Below, one piece after another: positions 28,447 through 38,935 of a stretch of 64,000 nt of DNA. The number at the start of each line of letters is the position of its first letter. Positions within the stretch are counted from its first letter, which is position 1. Made by a program: the position numbers and the translations under genes. Below the pieces are notes generated by a model, which worked only from the letters and a program-made list of their open reading frames with translations, was not told the DNA's origin and made no database searches. Origin of the DNA: CALBTQ01 sp036725605 (GTDB lineage: Bacteria > Lernaellota > Lernaellaia > Lernaellales > Lernaellaceae); contig DAIMDW010000006.1 in the NCBI GenBank assembly GCA_036725605.1, positions 1 to 64,000 on the forward strand, given 5' to 3'.

Positions 28447-28989
28447 TATGCATCCTCAATTGTTCGATGTTGCTGCGTTGATGGAACTTGTGGATTTCAG
28501 GCGATAAGATCGGCGTCGTTGAATCTGGAGAACCGTAATACATGGTCACTGGATCCTCTCAATCAGAGGCGGATTATTTGTATCTTTTGCCTTCCCGATC
28601 GAACCCCTCGAAACCCGAGAACAAAACGTTTTCCAACGTGCAAATTAGAATTTCGGCCTACGCTGCAAACACCTAGAGCATATTGCGAAGTGGTAATTGC
28701 ATTTTTTTTCTTTTCTGCGTCAATTGTTGAGGTTTTATATAATCCTTTTATATTTAGGTACTTAGAAAATAAGTAATTATGATTTTCATCAAAATAAAGA
28801 ATGTGAAATTTTTCACAATTCTTTTTTACCGTAAGTGATAATTTTCCGACTGGGTTGTCGGCGATCGCGACTTATATTGAAGACATTAAAGTTGATCCCT
28901 TTGAAAAGCATTCCCGATTCTTTCTTTGACCCGGCAACCGGTTTCATCCCGCCTGGGGACAAGACGAATCGTTTGTGAAGGAAATTCAA
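28447..28989. other. Divergent intergenic region with AT-rich core
   Basis: About 540 bases between cheX (-) and the YyaL-like gene (+). The stretch 28680-28840 is markedly AT-rich and holds the CRP/FNR-like palindrome described separately. No ORF or RNA gene is convincing; both divergent promoters are expected here. Confidence 0.55.
28802..28817. promoter_or_regulatory. CRP/FNR-family-like palindromic operator
   Basis: A perfect 16-base palindrome with the half-sites TGTGA and TCACA spaced by six bases, the classical CRP spacing. It is extended by near-perfect flanks (AAAGAA / TTCTTT) with one extra base. It lies upstream of both the che cluster and the divergent gene. The run of T after it also allows a hairpin reading. 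Confidence 0.5.
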
Positions 28990-31095
<2,106 letters not shown>

Positions 31096-31662
31096 TCATT
31101 TGCCTTTGGCGGGCAGGCGGCCGCATCCTTCCTTGGCCAGCCGCCGGCGTACGCGTTCGATGACCTCGTCGTCTTCCGATTTGAACACGCACACCGAATG
31201 CAGCCGGCCCCAGCGCAACACGATCTTGTCGATGAAATCGAAATCGCCCATCAGGTAGGAGTCGCCGGCGAACTTGACGCGGATCTCGATGCGCTCCAGC
31301 GGCGTGAGCGCGCGCCCTTGGTCGTCGCGCAATTCGCCCGCGGCCAGATCGGCGACGTAACGCAGCGGCACCTGCTCGGGCCGGACGCCGCGCGTGCGAA
31401 GATAGCGGCGCAGGATGAGGATGAACAGAAAAATCGCCGCGATCGAAATGCCGCCGAGGATCGCGATCGCCGGCCAGGACAGCGCGTTTTGTTTGTCTTG
31501 CAGCCGAGACACGATGAACAGCGCGCAGGTCGTTGTCAGCAAGAAGGCGAGCATGCCGCTCATCCAGGACCAATGGCGCAGCGGCCACGAACGGTTGCGG
31601 CGAAACTCGAGGCGCGTGCCGTTTTTCTCGATCTCGTAGCCGTGTTCGCGGGCGATCATCAT
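31096..31662 (-). CDS. Two-TM membrane protein of unknown function
   Basis: 188 residues from ATG 31662. A charged N-terminus, two hydrophobic segments ('WMSGMLAFLLTTTCALFIV' and 'AIAILGGISIAAIFLFILILRRYL') and a cytoplasmic C-terminal domain with 'YLMGDFDFIDKIVLRWGRLHSV' and 'DEVIERVRRRLAKEGCG'. No family was recognised. Earlier starts (31692 or 31731) lack a ribosome-binding site; GGGAG lies 10 bases before 31662. It is read divergently from the glycosyltransferase at 31798. Confidence 0.6.
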   Translation of the reverse strand: MMIAREHGYEIEKNGTRLEFRRNRSWPLRHWSWMSGMLAFLLTTTCALFIVSRLQDKQNALSWPAIAILGGISIAAIFLFILILRRYLRTRGVRPEQVPLRYVADLAAGELRDDQGRALTPLERIEIRVKFAGDSYLMGDFDFIDKIVLRWGRLHSVCVFKSEDDEVIERVRRRLAKEGCGRLPAKGK

Positions 31663-31797
31663 GCGGCCGGTCTCCCCGTGGTGTGGGCGCATTGTGACAG
31701 ATGCGTCGGCGCAAAAACAAGCACGGTACACGATCGCGGTTGCCAGCGCGGCGGGAAACCGTTACAACAAAGACACATCCTGAGCGGGAGATCGTCG

Positions 31798-32520
31798 ATG
31801 AAACAAGTTGTGGTTATTCCCACCTACAACGAAGCCGAAAACATGCCGGTCATTCTGCCGCGCATTCGCGAGATCATGCCGGAGTTGCGCATTCTGGTCG
31901 TGGACGACAATTCGCCCGACGGCACCGCCGATCTGGTGGAAAAGCTCAACGAAACGCTGGGCGGCATCGAGGTGATGCGTCGCGCCGGCAAGCAGGGACT
32001 GGGCACGGCGTACATCGACGCGTTCCTGCGATTGCTGGACCGGGGCTACGAGGCGATCGGCCAGATGGACGCCGACCTGAGCCACGATCCGTCCTACCTG
32101 CCGCAGATGTTCGGCGCGATGGCCGAGACCGACATCGCCATCGGCTCGCGCTACGTGGCCGGCGGCGGCACGAAAAACTGGGGCCTGTCGCGCAAGATCA
32201 TCAGTCGCGGCGGCGGGCTGTACGCTCGGACGATTCTCGGTTTGAAGGTCAACGACCTGACCAGCGGCTTTCGCGTCTGGCGCGCCGAAGTGCTGCGGGC
32301 GATGGACCTGCCGACCGTCGGGTGCAAGGGGTTTGGTTTTCAGATCGAGATTACCTATCGGGCGATTCGTCAGGGCTATCGCTTCAAGGAAATTCCCATC
32401 ATCTTCCCCAATCGCACGGCGGGACAGCCGAAAATGTCCGGCGGCATTTTTTGGGAGGCGCTGATCAACGTGTGGAAGATACGCGCCTACCGGCCGCCGC
32501 AACGTCACGAGGCGCGATGA
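31798..32520 (+). CDS. Polyprenol-phosphate mannosyltransferase-like GT2 (DPM1 type)
   Basis: 240 residues, a lone GT-A catalytic domain without membrane helices. Motifs: 'VVIPTYNEAENM', 'VVDDNSPDGTADLV', the metal-binding 'QMDADLSHDP', 'SRYVAGGG' and 'DLTSGFRVWR'. Enzymes of this family transfer a sugar, usually mannose, from a nucleotide donor to polyprenyl phosphate at the inner face of the membrane. The next gene overlaps by 4 nt (ATGA) and encodes a GT-C-type enzyme that would use such a lipid-linked sugar, so the two form a natural pair. Confidence 0.9.
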   Translation: MKQVVVIPTYNEAENMPVILPRIREIMPELRILVVDDNSPDGTADLVEKLNETLGGIEVMRRAGKQGLGTAYIDAFLRLLDRGYEAIGQMDADLSHDPSYLPQMFGAMAETDIAIGSRYVAGGGTKNWGLSRKIISRGGGLYARTILGLKVNDLTSGFRVWRAEVLRAMDLPTVGCKGFGFQIEITYRAIRQGYRFKEIPIIFPNRTAGQPKMSGGIFWEALINVWKIRAYRPPQRHEAR

Positions 32521-34235
32521 ACGGCCGTCGCGCGTCGGTCCTGTTCGCGGCGATCTTCGTCGCCTACGCCTTCTTTTTCATTCCCAACGCCGGCTCGAAC
32601 ATCACGGCGCGCCTGGCGATGGTCTACTCGATCGTCGATCACGGCACGCTGAACATCGACAACTATTTTCAGCAAACGCACGACCGCTCGTATTACGAGG
32701 GCCACTGGTACAGCGACAAGGCGCCGGGCAGTTCGTTCATCGGCGTGCCGGTCTACCTGGTGACGAGCGCGGCGACGCGCCTGCTGGGGCTGTCGCCGGA
32801 TAAAGAAACCTTCCGTTACCTGATTCGCGTCCTGACGCTCTCGCTGCTGTCGGCGTTGATGTGTCTGGCGCTGTATCGCCTGTGCGCGGAGATGACCGGC
32901 GACGAGCGGGCCGCGCGGCTGGCCGCGGCGACCTACGCGCTGGCCACGCCCGCGTTGATCTACTCGGTCGCCTACTACAGCCATCAGTTCGCCGCGCTGT
33001 TTTTGCTGTTCGGCTTTTACTTTCTATGGCGCACCAAGCAGGGCGAGGGCAACCTGGTGTGGGTCGGCGCGCTGCTGGCCGGGCAGGCGATGTTCTTCGA
33101 ATACCCGGCGGGCATGGGCGCGGGCTGGCTGTTTCTTTATCTGCTGACCTTCCGCCGCGACTGGAAGAGCGTCGCCGCGTTTATCGTTCTGGCCTTCGTC
33201 GTGCCCATCGGGATGCACGCGGCCTACAACACGGCGGTGTTCGGCGGTCCGGCGTCGCTGGGCTACAGCAATCTGTCGTACGATGTGTACCAGGAGGAAA
33301 TGAGCCGCGGCTTCATGGGCATCTACCTGCCGCGCCTGAGCGCGTTGTGGGAGATCACCTTCTCGGTGCATCGCGGTTTGTTTTTCTACAGCCCCGTGCT
33401 GCTGATCGGCCTGCCGGGCCTGTGGCATTTCCGCTCGCGCGCGTTGCGTTGGGAAGGGCTGCTGATGGCCGCGATGATCGGCGGGTTCCTGCTGTTCAAC
33501 GCCGCGTACTTCGAGCCCGACGGCGGCTCGTGCTTCGGCCCGCGCCACATCGTGCCGATGCTGCCGTTCATGATTCCGCCGCTGGCGATGCTGTTGGCCC
33601 GCGCCGGATCGGCGCTGCGCGACGTGGTGTTTTTCCTGCTCGTGCTGTCGCTGGCGATCGCCACGGTCGCGATGTTCACCTATCCGCTGCCCAACACGGT
33701 CATCGGCAATCCGCTGTACGAGGCGATGTTGCCGCTGCTGGCCGACGGGTATTTCGTCGACACGCTGCCCGGGTGGCTCGGACTGGGCGCGACGGGGCAG
33801 GCGATCGTTTACGGGTTGATCCTGCTCGCCGCGTTCGTGCCGGCGCTGACCGGCGGGGAGAAGCCGGCGCGCACCAAGCGTTGGGCGCACGCGGCGTCCA
33901 TCGCGGTGATTCTGCTGGTCGGTTGGGCCTATGCGCTGTCGCTGCCGCACGCGTCGCGCAGCGAGCCGGGCATGGTGTCCCAGGCGCTGGGCTACGAGGC
34001 CGCCGTGCGCCACGACTATCCGCGCGCGGCGCATGACTTCGAGCAGGCCCTGCTGGCGCGCCCGGAGGATCCGCATCTGCATTATTACCTCGGCGATGCC
34101 TATTTGAAAATGAACCGCCCGGTTGACGCCCTGGTGCATCTGCGCCGGGTGCTGGACCTCGCGCCGGATTACCCGCAGGCCGAGTCGATCCGCCATGCCG
34201 TCGAGGTGCTGGAGAAGATCGCCCCGCAGGAATAA
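32517..34235 (+). CDS. GT-C (GT39-like) membrane glycosyltransferase with C-terminal TPR
   Basis: 572 residues with about ten predicted TM segments and, near the N-terminus, 'DRSYYEGHWYSDKAPGSSF', a loop pattern common in GT39-like bacterial membrane proteins. The C-terminal about 90 residues are TPR-like ('DFEQALLARPEDPHLHYYLGDAYLK'). It probably uses a polyprenyl-phosphate sugar made by the preceding enzyme to glycosylate a protein or glycan at the periplasmic face. The acceptor is not known. Start ATG 32517 overlaps the previous stop. Confidence 0.82.
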   Translation: MNGRRASVLFAAIFVAYAFFFIPNAGSNITARLAMVYSIVDHGTLNIDNYFQQTHDRSYYEGHWYSDKAPGSSFIGVPVYLVTSAATRLLGLSPDKETFRYLIRVLTLSLLSALMCLALYRLCAEMTGDERAARLAAATYALATPALIYSVAYYSHQFAALFLLFGFYFLWRTKQGEGNLVWVGALLAGQAMFFEYPAGMGAGWLFLYLLTFRRDWKSVAAFIVLAFVVPIGMHAAYNTAVFGGPASLGYSNLSYDVYQEEMSRGFMGIYLPRLSALWEITFSVHRGLFFYSPVLLIGLPGLWHFRSRALRWEGLLMAAMIGGFLLFNAAYFEPDGGSCFGPRHIVPMLPFMIPPLAMLLARAGSALRDVVFFLLVLSLAIATVAMFTYPLPNTVIGNPLYEAMLPLLADGYFVDTLPGWLGLGATGQAIVYGLILLAAFVPALTGGEKPARTKRWAHAASIAVILLVGWAYALSLPHASRSEPGMVSQALGYEAAVRHDYPRAAHDFEQALLARPEDPHLHYYLGDAYLKMNRPVDALVHLRRVLDLAPDYPQAESIRHAVEVLEKIAPQE

Positions 34236-34308
34236 TTCCTGCACCTATATTTTGCTTTCATTGTGTGAGGCCTCGGCCAGCGGCCGGGCCGCATGAGGGA
34301 TAAACCCA

Positions 34309-34521
34309 GGGACATGGGGGTTGTTGAAAAATGCCTATCGCACCATTGTCATTTCGAGCGAGCCCTTTTGGGCGAGTCGAGAAATCCCTTTATGATTGGA
34401 CCATTAAGGGATTCCTCCACTTCGCTTCCGCCTTCGCCTTGGCTAAGGCGGACAGGGTCGCTACGGTCGGAATGACACATTTTTCGCTATATTCGACTGT
34501 TTTCAACAGCCCCCGTGTCCC
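34309..34521. mobile_element. MITE-like element with 22-bp terminal inverted repeats
   Basis: The ends 34309-34330 and 34500-34521 are inverted repeats matching at 20 of 22 bases (GGGACA-Y-GGGGG-Y-TGTTGAAAA). Inside, further inverted segments pair: GTCATTTCGAGCG near 34348 with its near-complement before 34476, and GAAATCCCTTTA with AAGGGATTCC. The roughly 213-bp unit can therefore fold almost end to end. It has no coding capacity. The structure fits a non-autonomous miniature element or a large intergenic repeat. It lies just upstream of the AT-rich region. Confidence 0.75.
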
Positions 34522-34579
34522 CGTTTTTTCTTACCCGGCCGCATTCGGATAGTTATTCAAATATTAATTTCAAAACCAA

Positions 34580-34608
34580 TTGACATTTGTTTTTTTTTTT
34601 GCAAAATA
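34580..34608 (+). promoter_or_regulatory. Likely sigma70-type promoter of the beta-helix gene
   Basis: A perfect TTGACA (34580-34585), a 17-bp spacer containing a ten-T run, and AAAATA (34603-34608), about 50 bases before ATG 34658. The -10 is weak. The T-run may affect promoter strength or be slippage-prone. Confidence 0.45.
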
Positions 34609-34657
34609 AGCGATAGAGATTTTGGAGTTGACCCACCGATGGAATTGGAGGTTTTTG

Positions 34658-35683
34658 ATGGCTACCGATATTTATGTCAAAGCAGACACGGGCAGTGACG
34701 GCGGAGAGGGTACGCAAGGTTCCCCCTATGAACACATTTCTTTTGCTCTTGGGCGCATCGCCAATCCATTGACCGATGTAACCACCATTCACCTGACCTC
34801 GAACGGAACGGCTTTCACGGAAACGAACGGTATCGTGTCTTTCCGCAACATTCGCCTGGGTGCGGAAGGAGCGAAGTTGATCATCCAGGCGGATGATTAT
34901 GTCGATTCAAGTTGGGTTCTTTGGAATGAAAACTATTACGAAAACGGGACGAATCCTTACAACGGGGAAGTTCCGCTCAATATCACCACCAACAGGCCGG
35001 CGTCGTTGGAGATCCGCTTCGAGTTCATCGATTGCGAGGGGATCGAACTGCGCGGCCTGCACTTCAATCCGAACGACGACGGCGAGGAAATGAACATCAA
35101 GGCCGAAGGATTCAACCGGGACATCGTGTTCAAGTATTGCAGTTTTATGTGTGCCGACATGGGCCTAATCATCAGCGGTCCTTCGATGATTTCATTCGAG
35201 ATGTGTTACTTTATGGGCAATGTCTATACGTTGACCGCCTTAAACGGTGCGACCGTTTCGTTGGACGGCGACAATTTGTTTGCAAATCCGATACTCGGGG
35301 CGATTCGCGCCATCGACCGCGCCTCGGTCAGCGTCAATCCGTGGCAGTACGGCCCGACAAGGTATTACACGACCACAATTCAAACCTCGACGGTGCATAA
35401 GGAGGAATACCACGCAATCCTGCTGCAGGACGCGTCCTCGCTGCGCGTGCCGTACGATCCGATGATGCCGCTGGACGTTTACAACGGCAAGGTGGTCATT
35501 CATCATGAGGGCGCGAAGCTGCCGGAGAATTACTACGGCGTGAAGCTGGCCTCCAAATCGCTGCTCTCCGGCGCGGACGATTTTGAGTTCACCATGAAGA
35601 ACCTCAAGGGCGAAACGGTCGAGATGCCGGCGGAGCAGCAGATCATGATCGGCGAGGGCCAGGACGTGACGGTGGTGGATTGA
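34658..35683 (+). CDS. Right-handed beta-helix-like protein
   Basis: 341 residues, start set by TTGGAGG seven bases before ATG 34658. It opens with 'ATDIYVKADTGSDGGEGTQGSPYEHISFAL', the entry signature of pectate-lyase-like parallel beta-helices, followed by short hydrophobic strands ('IVFKYCSFMCADMGLIIS', 'MISFEMCYFMGNVYTL'). No signal peptide, lipobox or catalytic motif is visible, so it could be cytoplasmic or exported by an unrecognised route. The first 330 bases are AT-richer than the 3' half. Only 3 nt separate it from the next gene, suggesting translational coupling with the peptidase-like protein. Confidence 0.7.
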   Translation: MATDIYVKADTGSDGGEGTQGSPYEHISFALGRIANPLTDVTTIHLTSNGTAFTETNGIVSFRNIRLGAEGAKLIIQADDYVDSSWVLWNENYYENGTNPYNGEVPLNITTNRPASLEIRFEFIDCEGIELRGLHFNPNDDGEEMNIKAEGFNRDIVFKYCSFMCADMGLIISGPSMISFEMCYFMGNVYTLTALNGATVSLDGDNLFANPILGAIRAIDRASVSVNPWQYGPTRYYTTTIQTSTVHKEEYHAILLQDASSLRVPYDPMMPLDVYNGKVVIHHEGAKLPENYYGVKLASKSLLSGADDFEFTMKNLKGETVEMPAEQQIMIGEGQDVTVVD

Positions 35684-35686
35684 GCC

Positions 35687-37042
35687 ATGGCGAATTTTGT
35701 CCCTTACATCCGCAAACAGAAGTCGCGGCGGGGCGCCAGCTCCGCCGCGTTGGAGGATCGCAATACCTACGCCGTTGAGGTTGAGGACGACGAGGAGAAA
35801 GATATCGTGATCGCTCGACCGGTCAAAGGAATGGCGACAAGGGTTAAAAGAAATATCAATGCTAATAGAGAGTTGCTCTGGAAAATAAAACCTTTTCCCC
35901 AATGGTATTGTGGATTTACTGGCGATTCGTATATAGAACTAAATATAAAATTACGAAGAAAAGTGAAATTGCATCTCGGATTTCGATTCGGGGAAGACTC
36001 ATTTTTTGATCATACAGTTGAGAAAATCCATTTTGCCGATCCGGATAATGAAGACGGTTTGCAACGGTTTGATTTTGCCAAGAAGATGACCTACTTGGAG
36101 GCGCAAAGGTATTTCAATAGGAATCCAACGAAATATCGGGTGCAGAAAAAGACGTTAGCCCGCATGGGCGATTTTATGAAAGAATATTTTCAATTTTCGG
36201 GCCATGTTTCTTTGGATGATTTAAACAACCAGAAAACCGGATTATTAATGCAATTCAACGATACCGAATGGCCTTCGGACAACCCGAACCGTTTTGACTT
36301 TGACGATATCAGCATAACCAATTTAGGCGAAGAAACATTACGATTGCATGGAATTAAAATCGTTCTTAATGAAGCAGAAATCTATACAGCATTTTTCCCA
36401 AGTGAAAGAACATTGGGAAACGGAGAATCCGTTCGATATAATGATGCAATTCGTTCCAGTCGATTGAAATTGTCCGGGTACGGCGTGGACCATATGAATG
36501 GCGCAATACGCTTTGCTGCAGAAAGGTTAGGTCAGAATTTCCCCCCACAGTACCAGGCAATCTGGGATTACGATGAAGATACTGGTTTGTATATTCATCG
36601 CCCGCAACGTTGGTGTTCGGAATTTGTGTCGTGGCTCTTTCGCGAGACAACAAATCAAAGAAATTTTTTTAAAAGAACTGTTCAAGAAATAGCAGACAAG
36701 TTTAGAGAAATATGTGGGTTTATTTCTGCAAAGAACACATTATATAAAGATTTGGGTAATATTATAAAACCAGGTGATTATTGCGGATATTATCATGTAA
36801 AGGGTGGAGACACAAAAAGCCATAGCATGATTTTTATCAGGTGGACCGACGGGTTCAATCCGATGAGAAAAGTCAATAAAATGACCACGATCAGCGGCGT
36901 TTCAAGTGGTATAAAAGTAATTGACAACTATGAGGTCGGAGTAGAAGAGCGACCGCATAAGGACCGAGATAGATATATTTATTGGAACAATAATTATAAC
37001 TATAGAGAATTCAATGGTTTCGGTCCAACGGATAAACTATAA
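35687..37042 (+). CDS. Two-domain protein with C-terminal CHAP/NlpC-like cysteine-peptidase domain
   Basis: 451 residues. The first 45 residues are charged and GC-rich in codons. Residues about 60-260 are a beta-rich domain I do not recognise. Residues about 265-450 repeat almost throughout in the gene at 38265 and carry 'RWCSEFVSW' (Cys310) and 'KSHSMIFIRWTDGF' (His379), the Cys-then-His order of papain-like CHAP/NlpC-P60 peptidases that cut peptidoglycan peptides or amides. No signal peptide. From about base 35830 to the end it is strongly AT-rich. It is followed 17 nt later by an Asp-rich lipoprotein gene. Activity and target are unproven. Confidence 0.65.
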   Translation: MANFVPYIRKQKSRRGASSAALEDRNTYAVEVEDDEEKDIVIARPVKGMATRVKRNINANRELLWKIKPFPQWYCGFTGDSYIELNIKLRRKVKLHLGFRFGEDSFFDHTVEKIHFADPDNEDGLQRFDFAKKMTYLEAQRYFNRNPTKYRVQKKTLARMGDFMKEYFQFSGHVSLDDLNNQKTGLLMQFNDTEWPSDNPNRFDFDDISITNLGEETLRLHGIKIVLNEAEIYTAFFPSERTLGNGESVRYNDAIRSSRLKLSGYGVDHMNGAIRFAAERLGQNFPPQYQAIWDYDEDTGLYIHRPQRWCSEFVSWLFRETTNQRNFFKRTVQEIADKFREICGFISAKNTLYKDLGNIIKPGDYCGYYHVKGGDTKSHSMIFIRWTDGFNPMRKVNKMTTISGVSSGIKVIDNYEVGVEERPHKDRDRYIYWNNNYNYREFNGFGPTDKL

Positions 37043-37059
37043 GCATGTAGGACTATCAA

Positions 37060-38259
37060 ATGAGAGACTTACTTATTGCGTTTTTAGTTGTCTCGATTCT
37101 GGCCGTATTTGGTTGCGATAATGACGACGACGATGATAATGATGACAGCAACGACGACGACAACGATACAGGTGATGACGACAGTGCGGACGATGACGAA
37201 TTTCCAGAGATAAATGAAAACTGGACATATGAAATTATCGATGATTGGGCAGACGATTTTGCTATGGTCATCGACAACAATGGCGTTGTGTATGTCGTTT
37301 ACTATGACAACGCTCCTATTGATTCAAATAAACATAATACCCTATTTTTAGCATCATATTTATCGGGGGCGTGGAAAAGCGAAATATTAATGGAAGATGT
37401 CGGCGATTGGGTATACCTGGATACCAAGATTGCCTTGGCTTTGGATTCGGAAAGTGCTTTGCATACTATTTTCCCAGTGTATTTGGACGAAAACAACAAT
37501 GGCGAATTGATACACGGAATTTATAAAAACGGAACATTTCAAACGTCAACAATTACAGATTTCGATGGGAAATTCCCCGGCCCAAGTATGGTTATTGGTA
37601 ACGATGATACGCTCTATATTTCCTATTTTAACAACTCGAAATTTTATTTTGCTACATATTTGAATGAAGAGTGGAATTTTGAAGAGATAGAAGAGATCAA
37701 TAATCCAACTTTTAATTTTACACCGAGATCGTTTCTAAAAATCGATCCAGATGAAAATATTCTCTTGGTTTATACACGTGCTGATGATGAAGAGGGCTAT
37801 GAAGAGACCTTGATAAAACGCCGAGAAGGGGAAATGTGGATGTTGGAGCAGTGCGTTGATTCAGCTCTCGCTCCTTCTTTTGCCGTCGACCATAATGGGT
37901 ATTATCATCTGATATATCTAAAATATTTGTCCACTAGCGAATTATATTATGCGACAAATGTATGTTGTGACTGGAGTTATGAATATATTATCAATGAATA
38001 TATCAATTGGCAGCATCAATTGGATGTCGACAATGAACAGCGAGCCCATATAATCATTTCAGGAGATTCTCTTTCACAAATGAAAGCAGGTGACTATTAT
38101 TTATATAATAATAATGGTGATTGGGTTTCGGAATCAATAGGTTGTGGGCCCAATAATATAACATCTTTTAATATTGATGCGGACAATGACACTTTGCATT
38201 TGGTCCTGAATGCCGGCAGCTACCTGGTCCACCTGACGCGCGAGATCGAGTTGGAGTAA
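37060..38259 (+). CDS. Asp-rich-linker lipoprotein, propeller-like, module copy 1
   Basis: 399 residues with a lipoprotein signal ('AVFGC', Cys19), Asp at +2 and an Asp-rich linker (20-45). A repeated strand pattern of sensor/propeller type follows ('YVVYYDN', 'ALHTIFPVYLD', 'LYISYFNNSKFYFATYL', 'YYHLIYLKYL', 'AHIIISGDS'). It is a divergent paralog of the protein at 38936. Both start the folded part with 'INENW.(Y/W)EI(I/V)DD.ADDFA' and end in 'YL.HLTREIE.E'. In enteric bacteria Asp at +2 retains lipoproteins in the inner membrane; whether this holds here is unknown. AT-rich except the last 60 bases. Confidence 0.75.
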   Translation: MRDLLIAFLVVSILAVFGCDNDDDDDNDDSNDDDNDTGDDDSADDDEFPEINENWTYEIIDDWADDFAMVIDNNGVVYVVYYDNAPIDSNKHNTLFLASYLSGAWKSEILMEDVGDWVYLDTKIALALDSESALHTIFPVYLDENNNGELIHGIYKNGTFQTSTITDFDGKFPGPSMVIGNDDTLYISYFNNSKFYFATYLNEEWNFEEIEEINNPTFNFTPRSFLKIDPDENILLVYTRADDEEGYEETLIKRREGEMWMLEQCVDSALAPSFAVDHNGYYHLIYLKYLSTSELYYATNVCCDWSYEYIINEYINWQHQLDVDNEQRAHIIISGDSLSQMKAGDYYLYNNNGDWVSESIGCGPNNITSFNIDADNDTLHLVLNAGSYLVHLTREIELE

Positions 38260-38264
38260 CTCCT

Positions 38265-38921
38265 GTGAGCGAGGCGATTCACTACCAGGACAGAATTCTG
38301 GAGCATCGCCTGCTGGCCGCCGGTTATGGGGTTGATCACAACAATGAAATTATCCGCGCGGCGGCGACGCATTTGGGTCGAAATTTCCCGACCGATTACG
38401 GCGCCGATTGGCCGTATGAAGAGGATGCGGGACTTTTCATTCATCGTCCGTTGGCCTGGTGCTCGGAGTTCGCATCCTGGGCCATTCGGGAGGGGACGAA
38501 GGATTCGATCCATAGCAATGTAAAAGTAAAAACTGTTAAAGAAATGTTTGATTATTACAAAGGATTATCTGGACAAAGATGTTATACTTCAAAAAATACA
38601 GAGTATTCAGAGTTAGGTGAGAAAATTCAACCTGGCTTTTATTGTGGTTACTATCATAGAAATCTGGATAATTCTCTTGGTCCAAACCATAGCATGATTT
38701 TCATTCGATGGACTGATGGGTTTGACCCGAACAAGGCAACGAATAAAATGACGACAATCAGTGGAGTTTCTGGAGGAGTTAAGGTAATCGAAGACTACAA
38801 AGTGGGTACGATGTATTTGCCTAATAATTACAGAGACAAATATATTTATTGGAACGCGGATTATGATTATGCTGACTATAATGGGTTTATTAATACTTGG
38901 GAACCAAGAATCCATTACTAG
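38265..38921 (+). CDS. CHAP/NlpC-like cysteine-peptidase domain protein, module copy 2
   Basis: 218 residues, corresponding to the C-terminal half of the protein at 35687 with no N-terminal extra domain. Cys66 ('LAWCSEFASW') and His142 ('PNHSMIFIRW') align with Cys310 and His379 of that paralog; 'TNKMTTISGVSGGVKVIEDYK' is also shared. The GTG start at 38265 lies 5 nt after the previous stop and uses a GGAG formed by that gene's end, so it is translationally coupled. The first about 240 bases are GC-rich and the rest AT-rich. No signal peptide. Function as a hydrolase is inferred only from the Cys/His pattern. Confidence 0.68.
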   Translation: MSEAIHYQDRILEHRLLAAGYGVDHNNEIIRAAATHLGRNFPTDYGADWPYEEDAGLFIHRPLAWCSEFASWAIREGTKDSIHSNVKVKTVKEMFDYYKGLSGQRCYTSKNTEYSELGEKIQPGFYCGYYHRNLDNSLGPNHSMIFIRWTDGFDPNKATNKMTTISGVSGGVKVIEDYKVGTMYLPNNYRDKYIYWNADYDYADYNGFINTWEPRIHY

Positions 38922-38935
38922 AATGGAGCAAGAAA

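Noticed and set aside
34331..34552. Small + strand ORFs in 34293-34552
   Set aside because: They lie within the palindromic MITE-like element, have no ribosome-binding site and no conserved-looking sequence.
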